NCBI RefSeq assembly: GCF_021134715.1
Contig: NC_060025.1
Span: forward strand, 3,720,001-3,784,000
Direction: 5' to 3'
Length of the DNA stretch: 64,000 bases
Source: Daphnia pulex
Lineage: Eukaryota > Arthropoda > Branchiopoda > Diplostraca > Daphniidae
Shown here: one piece after another, positions 31,101 through 42,361 of the stretch
How positions within the stretch are numbered: the stretch's first letter is position 1
Layout: each line of letters opens with the position of its first letter
Made by a program: the position numbers and the translations under genes
Notes under the pieces: generated by a model
Told to the model about the DNA's origin: nothing
Seen by the model: the letters and a program-made list of their open reading frames with translations, nothing else
Database searches by the model: none

Positions 31101-33256
31101 CGTTGAGTTTATTCTTAACTTTCAGTTGAACAAAGGACGAAGAGACAATGAAGATATGACACAAAACGTATTTTTACAGTGTTCACCTGATAATGGTTTG
31201 AGGAGAAAAATTTTTTTTTTGCTTTTTATAATCAGGACGTTTATAAAATTGAATTGCCTTAAGGTTTCAAATGGATTCTAATTCAAGACTACTTTCCTCA
31301 ACATTACATAAACCCCGCGTCAGTTCATGCGGTTATTCCGGAAGACTGTCAAAATTCTCATTCTATTTTGCGGTGGTGGCAACCTGTTGGGACTGAGGCT
31401 GAAACGATTAAAAAATCCCCAATGTGGCTTATCGATAATATTGCCATCGAATATTCCAGAGAACAATTGACTGAAATCTATGGTATTATACTAGAAATTA
31501 ATTAAATAATTAAAATTAATTACCTAACCTTAAATCATTCAAAATTTTTTTGTTATTCATGAAAACTTTCCCTAGATACATTCGGGTATGTAATATAATA
31601 ATACTACTGTGCAATATCCAAAAAGAAAATTACTAACGATATTACGACTTTAAAGTACTGAACTACTAAATCAAACCCAGTGGCAATTTCATCCGAATGG
31701 CGTCATTTCAAATAATATTTGTGGCACACCTGAAGTGGAAAGTTCATTGAATTTCATATCCAGTGAAAATAATCGGATTGCAGGAATCACAAGTAGACAT
31801 GTCCATGTTAAAGAAAATTACGCAGTCTACTTTAAGGTACTCATAAGTCATAAAATAAAGTGATAGTTACTAGGCTAAATAAGTCACTTAAAACATATCT
31901 TAAAACATCCAAGTTTTAAGTGTGTTTTTGAATTGTGTTAATCAGATCAGAACCTCTTGCGGACTAATACCTTGCCATGCTAACAACAATCGAAGTCAAA
32001 TAAGATTTGAAATGAGACAAGGATACGAACAACCTTATTGGTCCTTGGCGAAACCCAATTGTTTTCCTAGTTCAACTAATTCGCTATGTGATCCTCAAAT
32101 GTATCACAGTTCTACTGCTTATACGTTTGATAATTTTCCAACGTGGCAACGGGTCATCGTTCCATTGAAATCGATACCGTTTTCCAAGTTAATGTTATTA
32201 CAAAATTAGATTGTTCAGTGTAATAGGTTAATGTTTTCTTATTTTCTAGTACGTGGCAATTCCGTTGGATAACCCAAAAAAAAGGTATAGGAAGAGGAGA
32301 GAAAAACACGTGGGCTATTAAAGATGTTTATATTGGGCGAATGTGTCCGTCTCATTGTCACGGCCATGGAGACTGTTTTCGTGGACGATGCTTATGCGAC
32401 AATGGTTATGAAGGCTTTAGGTAACTTTTGTGCTATTATACCGTAATTAATTCACCGATAAAAAGATTTTTTTCAACATTCTAATTATAAAAAAAACTAT
32501 TAAGCTGCGCGAGCTCAAATACGGTGCTCTCCGTTTCTTTATTACCTGTAATGGATCACTTCGACGATATCGTCAATCCACCGAATTTGTGGGAAAGCAT
32601 CAACGGAGGGAGTATTAAAATTGGTTGCGGATCTCTTATTCCTCTTGCTCACGGAAATCATCTACATTTCGATGGATGTGGAACAAGGATGGCTTCTACT
32701 GTACCAATGGACGTCGGTATCGTAAGGTATGTAGGCCTAAATAACAGTAACAATAATAACAATGCAAAAATGCTTTAGAACTGCATCAATAATATGTGTT
32801 TATATAGCTCTGAATTCTCACTTTTTATTTACAATAAGGACTGAAAAGCATATAGCATAATCATAGTTTATTTGTTAGGCGTGTAGCTTTCGTAATCCGC
32901 ATAGGAACCCCACAACAGATCCCTTCGTGTAGGATTCAACCTTCAAACAGATCAGATATTTTTGATCGAACCGTACTTCTTCAATACAGTTACAATGGTG
33001 TAGATTGGCTTTTACTTGCTTCTCACGGAATACGCAATTTCATCCAGGTAATTTAGCCTACCAAAAAATAATTTTTTTTTTAAATTTTTTCGAGACTTAC
33101 AAACTGTTGTTCAAATTAAAATAGCCTCAAAGAATGATTTATAATGTTCCCATGCAAATGAATTCTTCGACTATCCAATTTCGATGGTGGCAACCACAAC
33201 ACGGGGGATCTAACTGGGACCAATGGGCGCTAGATAACGTGGAAATTCTGATTTAA
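19143..33256 (+). CDS. RELN: reelin, large secreted glycoprotein, complete gene
   Basis: Forty-three exons give a frame of 3,486 residues (human reelin 3,460). Order: signal peptide (about 1-25); reeler domain (about 29-170, Cys in FFFNC, KMC, DMGC, HLCP); then reelin repeats built from two BNR/Asp-box subrepeats around an EGF module. EGF modules occur at residues 726-753, 1072-1098, 1437-1464, 1836-1862, 2196-2223, 2548-2573 and 3288-3314, each with a C..CxGxGxC core. Recurring subrepeat motifs are RFRW, DDF, GGxI and W(A/S)(I/V)D. Vertebrate reelin signals through ApoER2/VLDLR and Dab1 in neuronal positioning; the arthropod role is not shown by sequence. The seventh repeat has no EGF module (about residues 2912-2950). 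The protein stops at WALDNVEILI with no basic C-terminal region. The start is the first in-frame ATG before the signal peptide. Confidence 0.97.
19143..33256 (+). other. RELN: exon map of the reelin gene
   Basis: Coding exons: 19143-19362, 19543-19628, 19721-19848, 19921-19994, 20065-20167, 20253-20573, 20829-21060, 21124-21290, 21359-21662, 21743-22111, 22194-24400, 24467-24633, 24708-24936, 25024-25307, 25378-25897, 25976-26119, 26171-26336, 26402-26584, 26681-26792, 26876-27029, 27097-27190, 27272-27495, 27569-27810, 27880-28033, 28101-28254 (end could be 28251), 28344-28442, 28520-28667, 28726-28833, 28916-29087, 29178-29320, 29380-29540, 29713-29909, 29992-30657, 30743-30851, 30922-31195, 31264-31482, 31576-31585, 31656-31836, 31946-32187, 32250-32420, 32505-32726, 32879-33047, 33125-33256. 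The total is 10,461 nt with every junction in phase. The intron 21061-21123 is 63 bp, in frame and stop-free, so it could be retained. The intron 25308-25377 needs a GC donor. Confidence 0.9.
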
Positions 33257-33308
33257 ATTCAGTGAAAATTTTTACCCAACAAGTTGTTCTAAAGATTAGC
33301 ATTCTCAT

Positions 33309-33314
33309 AATAAA
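33309..33314 (+). terminator. poly(A) signal of reelin
   Basis: AATAAA lies 53 bp after the reelin stop codon, which would give a very short 3' UTR. Confidence 0.6.
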
Positions 33315-33455
33315 TTGGCTTAATACATCGTTTATTGTTGCTCCTGAAATGACCATCACGCGTAAAAATAAATTAAACAAATTTGACAATGTTCAATGAA
33401 TGTTTCTTTTCAATTTTGACATGTTGAAGATAAAAAAAAAATCGTTGCGTTGATA

Positions 33456-34024
33456 CATGGTGTATTAGTATGGTGGGGGAACTTTTGTTGGAATCGGCTA
33501 TCTCGAATGAAGCCAGTTTCCGGACAAGAGGCGGAGCTTAGTGAAAAGTAAAAAATCTTAACAGCCAATTGCAGGGCTGGTCACCTATTGTCGGTGCCCT
33601 CTATGAACCAAAATACTAATCTTTTGTCAAATAATTCGTCTGTAAATTAGTTTATATATTTAACATTTTCGATGGCAGTCATCAACCGGTTGTCGCAGTG
33701 GTTAACGTCACGAGCTACGACACTCAGGTAGAAACTAGAAAGGTTCAAAACCTCATTACAGAATTTTTTTTTTTCATATTTATTGTCTATTAATTTTGAA
33801 ATAATTTAAGCTGGAAAAATAATACTTAATTACTGTTATTGACTCATTTTTTACGATTTTATAGCTTTATAAGTACATAAGCAAAGTGCAAACGGACTTA
33901 GAAAATTTTCAAACCGTTTATAGCTCATAGTTCACCCAATTGTCCACCAGGCAGCGTGACCACTGGCTTCAGCCGAGATAGCCGATTCCAACCATAAGTT
34001 CCCCCACCATACTAATACACAATG
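33456..34024. mobile_element. 569-bp TIR element (MITE) with 7-bp target duplication, P-like
   Basis: Terminal inverted repeats of about 65 bp begin CATGGTGTATTAG and end CTAATACACAATG. They match almost base for base inward through the AATCGGCTATCTCG section. The flanks carry a perfect 7-bp repeat, GTTGATA, at 33449-33455 and 34025-34031. The CATGG terminus and the 7-8-bp duplication resemble the P superfamily (CANRG termini), though the other end reads CATTG. The interior has no coding capacity. Confidence 0.8.
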
Positions 34025-34031
34025 GTTGATA

Positions 34032-36880
34032 TGAAAACTCTTACAGCTAATAATAGGGCTGTTCAACATCTCTTTTAACATTTGTATCCATCGCGGCAAC
34101 GCAGCAGTCGTTGGAATTTTTTATCTGCTAGAGAGCATCGTACAGGCATTGCGCCCGCTTTATTGTCTGACCCATCCGATCCGACCCCCCAACCATACCC
34201 CACCCCATCGAAAACCCACCAGCCAAAGCGAGGCAAAAACAAAATCAGAAAGATTGAAAGGCCCCGGGGGGATAAAAGGTACGGGGGCCCAACTTTTTGA
34301 CGTAAGCCGAGAGGACCTTATGCAAAAATGCTGTTTTTGCAGTCCTCTCAGTAATACAGTTTTTAACCAAATACTTTCAAATTTGGTGTGTACATAGGTA
34401 CAGGTAGTGAGAACACCTCTGATTTTTTTCAGATTTTTGTTTCTATTTTTCAAAGTACTTTTGGCCCGTTCTAAAAGTCTTTGGAAAGCCGAGAAGACCT
34501 TATGCAAATTAGGCCACTTTGGCCTTTTTTGCAGTTGAACGGCTAGGGCTAGGGAAACGTGACTTTTTTAAAAAATAGAACTGCGTTTGCTTTTTTTCAG
34601 GTCTGATTTTCAATTTTTTATTGATGTTTTCTTGGTTTCATTTCAAGTTGAAAAACAAAATTTTATAGTTCCCCTTTTTTCCGCTCCCATCCCTTTGTTT
34701 TCTCTCGTGCCAAAGGGAAAACAAAAGGATGGGAGCGGAAAAAAGTGGAATTAAAAAATTTCGTTTTTCAACTTAAAATTCAACTTAGAAAATTCAAAAT
34801 TTTCTCCGAATGATGAGTTTCTCTAGTGGTAACAACTTCCTGTTCAGAGACGGGAAATTTTGCCGATTTTTTCTTTTTTTTTCTTTTATACCCCTAAACT
34901 TTAACAAAATAACAAATTGAATTACTTAAAATGTTCAACAATGTTCAGCAAATGTTATAAGTGACCCAAATTGCACATTTTCCTTGAGTGACTCTACCTA
35001 AAGCGTCATTTTATAATGTAGATGTAAAGTGTGCTATAGGAATTGAATAAAATAAAATAATAAATAAAATAAACTCGGAACACTAAGGTTTCCCCATTCT
35101 ACAATTACAAAAAAATCGAAAAGACATATGATGGATTACTATCGGGAATATTAAGTAACAAACATTGATAGAGAATAGTTAAAATATAATTAACTTATCA
35201 ATTACGAAATTTTGTGAACAATCAAAAATAAATCCTGACACGTGTAACAGCACTATGTGTCCGCCACAAGAGATATGGAGAACCATATTAAATGACTCTA
35301 GTTTTGTATATAACTTAAATAATGCTGTATGCTGTTCTTATGGAAAAATAAATTTCATTTATAACAACAAAAGAAGAAAAGTAAACATTTAATTTCAGTT
35401 TTCTGAATTGTACAGTACCTACCAGAAGTTTGGAAACGCACGAGAGGAGCGGAGAGAAGCTTATGTAAAAAGCCGATTTTCGCCGCGTTCCCAAAAAATC
35501 GGGTTTTTGAAGGAGGGTGTTGAAATTTTTTTGGAAGTAGCCATAATAGTTGGCTACTTCCTGAATTTTTTTCAGATTTTTATATCTAAGGGGAGGGCAT
35601 CTACAAATGGATGTAAAAGTTTGGAAACACGCTGTAGAAGCGTATTAAAAATGGCTACTTTGCCGCTCTTTAATTAGGGAAAAAATAACACTACAAAGAC
35701 GCCAAAAAAAGCAAAATGAAGAGCTTCGTTAGTTCTATGACAAGTGTCATTTTCAAATTTTTTGAGTTTCATTTAATAAATGAATACGAAGATCGGTGGT
35801 AACTCTTCACGGCCACCAAAAGATCTGATGACCGTAGAGAGGACAAGGGAAGAAGAGAGAGATGACCCAGAGCTTCAAAATGAGTATGATCAAACATTTT
35901 TAAAATGTTCCTCAACTTCTTGGTTGATGACTAACTGTTAAAAAAAAGGGGAATAGAAATTTTACTTGATCAAAAAATTTATTAAAATCAAGATCATCAT
36001 TTATTAAACAGTAAACAAAATGAGGAAATAATAAGAACAATAAAGACGAAATCGAACAAGAACAATAAAAATCAAATCAAATATCATCAAAATATCAATA
36101 TCATATCATGAAAACTTGTCTTGCTAAGGAAGATTCAAACTTTTTTCTTTTTGTTTACACTGCTGAGCACTCACTGCACTGACAGTTAGAAGGTTAAGCA
36201 AACAAAGCGAATTCACTAACTAGGATTCGGCAACCAGCTAGGTAACAAATACGCAAATTAAATTTTTAAAACAGTAATTAAAACAAATGAAAAAATCGTT
36301 CCGCAATGTATCAAATTTTGACAGAATTATGTACAAAATTTGGTGACGATTGGTCATTCAGGGAAGAAACGTATAAAGGAATACTAAATGGACATTAAAC
36401 CCTCTGAATTTCACTACTAGCTACTACTCCCCTACCCCCTATACCCCACACCCTATATTGTTAAGGACCTTCGTATATAAATATACCTCAGGGATTAAAT
36501 TTAGTCTCCACTCTCACATTTGACCGAGGACGAGAGTTTTACGTTGCTACACTTCATTCGGAGTAAGGTACATCTCCTTCATTGCATCTAAATTAAAAAT
36601 AATTTGAACTTAAAGTTTATAGCAACAGAATTAGGAATAGTGTTTCATTAAACTCTGATCAGTTGAAGCTCTCCTTATTGTTCCATTGCAATCTTGAGGT
36701 CTCTCCCAATTTTCGTTTCGTGATTTTTTGTGAATTCCCGTAGTCGCAGATGGTGTCTAATAGCCTAAAAATTCCACTTCATGATACAGAATTGCCTTCT
36801 TTTCACTGAACTTTTCCGGAAAGCTTTCCTGAAAAGACGTATTATAGAATTATGGGGATTTGTATTTATTTTGATTAAAG
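34032..36880. repeat. AT-rich intergenic DNA with two diverged repeat copies
   Basis: Blocks at about 34300-34560 and 35430-35680 share an ordered set of words: a GAGG/GAGA…CTTATG.AAAAA head, TTTTTTTCAGATTTTT in the middle, and a TTTGGAAA.C…TGGC.ACTTTG.C tail. They therefore look like old copies of one repeat family. No protein is recognisable in this interval. Between them are a long hairpin (listed separately) and short A/T tracts. Confidence 0.4.
34640..34790. repeat. long imperfect hairpin
   Basis: The left arm, from TTCAAGTTGAAAAAC through CCGCTCCCATCC to TTTGTTTTC, is answered by GAAAACAAAAGGATGGGAG, CGGAAAAAA and GTTTTTCAACTT. This gives arms of roughly 65-70 bp around a loop of about 15 nt near 34710. 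It is probably a foldback or MITE remnant. Confidence 0.7.
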
Positions 36881-37387
36881 GTATATTATAAATATCGTAT
36901 ATAGAGTACGGAATGGCACTTACCTTTCACGAAAAAACCATCCCGTCGGGCATGCAATTCTTCATTATCGACGCTCTTAAAGGATAAATTCAGGCTCCGT
37001 TGGATGAAGCGTCCACCGATCTTACACGTTTTCCACCCCATTTGAACGCTATCAGTATTTGCGGCTCCCCTTCGGAGTAATGACAGTACCATTATAAGAC
37101 ACACATTACTGTTGTTGCCATTAAATATATATATTTTTAAATATTTCCCTTTTGGATTCAAATGATGGAGAACTGTTTCTTGCATTAATTCTTGTTGAAT
37201 ACTTGTGTTTTGTGGAACAGTTTATTGTGCGTCGTCTGCTTCTGCTGCTTTAACCGGTTGAGAAACAAAGAATGTATAAATGGAAATCAATTAACACAGA
37301 AAACGTTTAAGTAGATGTAATTATAGTTTACCAGCAGTAAAATCGGTGACTTGTGCGGGGGCGAAAAAATATTCTGGAATTGTGAAT

Positions 37388-38657
37388 CTATTGAGTACCG
37401 CATACAACGAATGCAGCTTTTATGTTGTCAAAGGTGAAATGACGCACGTAAGGACCTTTAGTCAATCCAGGCACGTCGTAAATGCTAATTCTCTTTCCCG
37501 GAGGGAGCCTCATCCAGTCACTGTGGGCTGGTTTTAGGTCTCCTTTTATAGGGCCAAATAAACTTCTGTCGAGAGGCTGCGTCACGTGAGAGGTGTGCGG
37601 TGGAAACGTGAAAAGAATGATTCCAACCTCTTTGCAGTACTTGACAACTGGCCAACTGATATGACTTATGTGATTATCAAGGATTAAAAGAATTTGGTTC
37701 TCCGGTGAACAAGTGATTTGACTAACAAAGGGTTTTAGAAAATCAAAAACAATTTATCTGTCATCCAGCCACTTGGCGTGGCTAATGGTATGAACCCATC
37801 GGGAAGATTAAAAATTTTCTTGAAGTTTACGTTCTTAACAGGATAAATGAATTTACCTGGGATATGGCACGACCAGCGGCGTTAACAAATGCAAACATAG
37901 TCACATTATAGTGCCTTGTTCTTGAGATGTAGTGCTAACCACCTTATATAACATTAAACAATTTTAAATTAACTGCCAGCAAAAAAAGTTTCTGTTAAAA
38001 TTTGTCGGTCAATACACACCTGGGTACTTCTTGTTGCAGAAACAACTTTAGGTGGGCCCAACACTGTCGGGTTGTTTGTTTCGTCAGTATTATGTATTTC
38101 AGAATGTAGAAAGTTGTACTTTGTCAACAAATCTAGATATTTGTCATAGTATTTGCCAATCATCGGATGGTTTACTACTCCCAATTGCTATTGCCTGGCT
38201 AGTTCTTTCTGGTTTACAAATTGAAAGGTTTGCGTTCCGCTTCAGGAAAGCAGCGAATCAAACTTCTCCAGCTGACTCGTACTTATTCCACTGAAAAGGC
38301 ATTTCGATGGCGTTTGCTTTACCATAAATAAATGCTAATTATCTCGTTTTCCGTGGTGTAAGATTTAACTTTTTGGAGACGATGAGATATAGTGCAAGTT
38401 CATTTTCTTCTTCTGGCGTGAACGTTTGGTGATGATGAAATTCCTTTTCAATGGATACGAGCTTTGGCCAATTTGATAATCTTGTGAGATAATCGATGAA
38501 GAGTTGACTTGGGAAGTCCTGTCACAGCTGCTTTTCGAAAATTAATTCCTCTCATTGAAATTCTATGTAATACCCCTTTAGTTTCATCTCCTCCCACAAG
38601 CAGGTGGAGAACGAAATATTTTGATCCGCCCGCTAGACGGCGGATGCGACAGAGCAC
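37388..38657 (-). pseudogene. decayed pogo/CENP-B-type (DDE_1) transposase
   Basis: Minus-strand translation shows, in order, a helix-turn-helix-like GLPKSTLHRL, an HTH/CENP-B segment with FLKRNANLSICKPERTS, the first DDE motif region HNTDETNNPTV, then ILLILDNHISH with the second catalytic Asp, and the diagnostic FPPHTSHVTQPLDRSLFGP. This order and these motifs are those of pogo/Tigger transposases. The copy is dead: at least two in-frame stops lie in the N-terminal half (one replacing the Trp of an AGxxWF motif). A one-base frame change lies just before KPFVSQ near 37740-37750. Part of a central exon ends at a GT-like donor near 37857. Confidence 0.85.
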
Positions 38658-38689
38658 TTAATTTTTTAGCACTAATTTTTACAGAGCAC

Positions 38690-40720
38690 TTCATTTGGAG
38701 CAGTTAGGATAAAACAGCGAACTGGGACACGGCCCGCGTAAATGCAAATTGGGACCCAAATCGACGATGTTTTCTTTAAGTAAAATACAAAAGAATTTGA
38801 GGTTTATTGAAAAGTCTAATTTATTATAAAACTTAAATATAGGGGGGGGGGGGTACGCAATTAAGCAAAAGGACATCTTATAATATTTAGTCTTATAATA
38901 CTTTGGCGTTCCATACTTCTTTTAACACAGGCGCCATCGCACCCAACACTTCTCCCAGAGAGGGGCGCGCGCATCGTTTACAGCTCCCCTAGGTAAAGAG
39001 ATAGGGAAAACGAACAAATTTAAATAATTCATAACTAAAACACAAAGATTGGAAGGAGGGAGAGAAAAGAAAAAAAGGGCTGGGAGGACCGTCCAGTACA
39101 GAGGATAGAAACGCACTGTTGCTCCCAACATGGAGAGTCGGCCGTCTGCTTGCTGTCCATTTTACCGTAAAACAATCATCTTGCAAGTAGATCATGCATG
39201 GTTCGGTCAGGTTCGGTCGGGTGTAGACACTTTTCTTTTCCTGCAAATGCTGCCCCACTTTTAGGTAGTGAGGCAGCCCGGCAGCACCCCTGGTAGCACG
39301 CCTCTATCTATAGGATGTACGTCGCCCATCTTTTGCAGCCGAGTGAGATGTCTTAACCCGACGTCCATAGGATTGCCTATGTCTATACTAATGTCGCGCT
39401 GTAAGACATCCAAATGGGTACGGCTTACAGCCGTCTTCAAAAGACTTAAATTTAAGCAAAAAGAAAAAAAGAAACGTTTCTCGATGGGCGCGAAACCACG
39501 TTCTTTGGAGTGGTACTCCAGTGCTCTACCCACTACACCGCTCTATATTGCTCTTTAACTGTGTTTTGTTCAACGGCTTTAAATTAATACTAGCAGTTAA
39601 AATTATGAAAATGTAAAGTCCTTGTCTTCCTCATCTATCCTGTGGACAGATAATTTAGACATCTCACAGACGTCATGTTACGTCTGTCTGTTAAGCGTCT
39701 AATTTCTAGACACAAATGGATGTCCGTGATCGTATGAGAAACGTAGATCTATAGGACATCTATACGAAGATAGCATAAGGCCGTAGTAAATTGAGTATCC
39801 ATGTGATATCCAATTTAGGTTGCAGATAGATCAGATTTGATTTAGACATTAAGACATCTATATGATAGACGATGGATGTAAGTGTGCTACCAGGGACCTG
39901 TTCATGCAGAGGCATGCACCAGTTCCCGCCGTAAGCCTGACCTGAAGGGAATGAAATTTTGCAAACATTTGCTTTCCAATATCACTAGCTGATGGAAATA
40001 TTCTTCCTTTTGGATGGTGTTTTCTTGCCCGGAGTTTTATCCATTGGCTTTGGTTCCCAAGAATTGATCTTGTCAAAACCATTCTAAATAAAAATCTTTA
40101 ATTGACTATCTCGTTAGGTTAGGTCAGGTTGTGCTTTAAAGTACAAATTAACAAATTAATTAATTAACTTACACATTCTATTTCAAGGGAGAGCTCTTCA
40201 TTCCTTCAAAAGATGCCACTATTTCCCCGCTTTCAATCACTTCCCCACCCTTCGACAAGTGTGCTTTAATTACCAATTCAACAATCCTAGTGCGAGAAGT
40301 ACTCCAAAAATCCATTTTTGGTACTCTGGATTGAGTTCAGAATCAAGAAGCCGACTGGAATATATTTTATACAATTCGGGATTTGTTGGTCCGAACTCGT
40401 CATCCCATCACCCGTGGTCTTCCAAAAATGGATGAAATACCTAAGATTGGCCAGGTTAATAATAAATCATTATTTAATTATAGATAAAAACCTACCCTGA
40501 CCCTGTCAATATATATATAAAACGCAATCATCCAATTCACTGATTGTTTGTGTATAACATTGCGTCTGAAATAAGCTGATGTGTTGTTAAAGGATGTGCA
40601 ACCAAACTGAAAGGAGAAAAACCAACTAACTTTGTCACACATATGAAAACAAAACATAGGAAAGAACACGAAGAATACTTAAAACTAAAAAAGGCTTATG
40701 ATTCAGGATCTAGAAAACCA
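38690..40720. repeat. repeat-rich intergenic DNA
   Basis: It includes a G tract at about 38841-38853 and a tRNA-derived SINE head at 39481-39543 on the minus strand. A diverged tract rich in AGACATCT and ATGGATGT words runs from 39300 to 39890, and the words TGCTACCAGGG near 39884 also occur inverted near 39285. A short minus-strand frame at 40082-39985 reads NSWEPKPMDKTPGKKTPSKR then stops; it looks like a C-terminal remnant, source unknown. Confidence 0.4.
39481..39543 (-). repeat. tRNA-derived SINE head
   Basis: On the minus strand the sequence reads GAGCGGTGTAGTGGGTAGAG, then a pol III B-box-like GGTTTCGCGCCC. The tRNA-like core is followed by an unrelated body extending to about 39300. 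Acceptor ends do not pair, so this is a SINE, not a tRNA gene. Confidence 0.55.
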
Positions 40721-41971
40721 GGGGCCGTATTCTAGCCTTGACTTAAGCGCGGAATTTTTTCTTGTTAATTTATACTTGGATTTTCCTAAAACCGTATTTT
40801 AGCTTTTTTCAACTCACCTTTTTTTCTTAAGATTTTTTTTTAACTTGTCTTTTTAGTCTTAAGTTAGCAAATTTTTGTAAGCCAACTATTTGTTGGATTA
40901 CAGCGGTTATTTTCTTACAATTCCGTGCTAAAGCTATTGCTTACAGCTATTGTTGTTCTAGTTTTTAGTATTTTCAAGTGTTAATTCCCTATATTTCACT
41001 AAACATTGCTCTTAACTACTAACTCTAACTATATAACAAAGTTTGAAAAGTGCCAAAATAATTAAAGTAAATCAATTTCATGTTAGTTATGTGTTATGGT
41101 TTATTAAAATACATCTTTTTTACATAGCCTACACACTCTTATCAACTTGAAATTTCACTGCGTAACTAAATCTTAGATTTTTGAACTGTCTTGAAGAGCC
41201 AGCTTTTGTTTTGCCATGGAGCGATAAACATTTTGAAATGCAATGGCCTTAGTTTCACTGTTCTGTGAGCCACCGCCTACAAAAAAAATAAGTGAACGTA
41301 ATGCTGGAATACCTGTCTTGTCACCCTTCGCATAGATTCAGCAATACTTGTGTTAGCAATTAATATGCTGTGATACCATCACTTTAATTGGTATCCAGCT
41401 TCAAGACAAGAAGAAAACATGGTTCTAAACCAAATACAAGCAATAATTAAGTTAAAATTACGGTAATTAAAAACACAATTCTAGTTATCTATCTTGCGAT
41501 ACATTCTGCAACTAAATAAATTTGTCATGACAGCTTTTTCTTTTGCTGCTGGGGCAATAATGCACGCAAATTGTTCACTGGGACAATAAAACACTAATTA
41601 AAAGTTCAAATTCCTATTAATTTGCATAAAAAGTCTTGTTTACTTTCAAACAAAATTCTAGCAGACTTTGTAAATTTCCTTATGAAACTAAACAGCATCT
41701 ATTATTGTACGCAATGTCATGAAACGACTTATCTTATTGGCTGCGATATGCCCCGCCCTCTAAGAAAATAAAAAATTCTATGTTTGAAAAATCTGATCTT
41801 ATGATTCAAACTTATACTAAGTTCAGAAATAAAAGTAAGAAAATTTAAGCTAGAATACGTGTTTATTGAAAAGACGAACTTACATTTTTTCCTAGCTTAC
41901 GTGAGAAAATGTTTTAAGAAATTTTAGTAAGTTTAAGACCAGAATTTAAGCCAAGGCTAGAATACGGCCCC
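40721..41971. mobile_element. 1.25-kb TIR element (GGGGCCGTATTC termini)
   Basis: It begins GGGGCCGTATTCTAGCCTTG and ends with the inverse, AATACGGCCCC. About 24 bp match well, with looser similarity continuing inward. I could not find a clean target duplication: the flanks AGAAAACCA and AGAAGTCAA are only partly alike. The superfamily is therefore left open, although the terminus resembles PIF/Harbinger-type elements. It contains a possible terminal exon on the minus strand at 41276-41173. Confidence 0.7.
41173..41276 (-). pseudogene. possible terminal exon inside the TIR element
   Basis: After a strong minus-strand acceptor (TTTTTTTTGTAG) comes an open frame, GGGSQNSETKAIAFQNVYRS, then MAKQKLALQDSSKI and stop. 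It has the look of the helical C-terminus of an accessory DNA-binding protein. No upstream exon was found within the element, so it is probably a remnant of its coding region. Function unknown. Confidence 0.35.
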
Positions 41972-42361
41972 AGAAGTCAACGTAAAAAAAGCAAAAACAT
42001 CTGCTTCTCATCAACCTTCTCTGCTAAGTATAATTAGCCCTCATCTCAAGTGTTATATTTTTATTAAAAAATTGAACACCATTATGATTTATGAATCGGT
42101 TGATTGCCCAGTGTTCATTTATGTTTTTAGTTTGCCACGTCAAAGAAGACATTTTCAGCAAAAGATCCAAAGCAGATCCAATTGTGAAAATGGTAGCATT
42201 TATTTTGGCATCTACGTCGTTACCTACTTCGATTGTTGATAATGTTGATTTCAAAACGTTTGTCTACAGCCTCAATCCTCGTTTTGTTATTCCTGGACGT
42301 ACAAGAATGACAGCTGATATCACTCAACTTCATCAACACTGCAAGAAGGTTTTAAAGAAAT

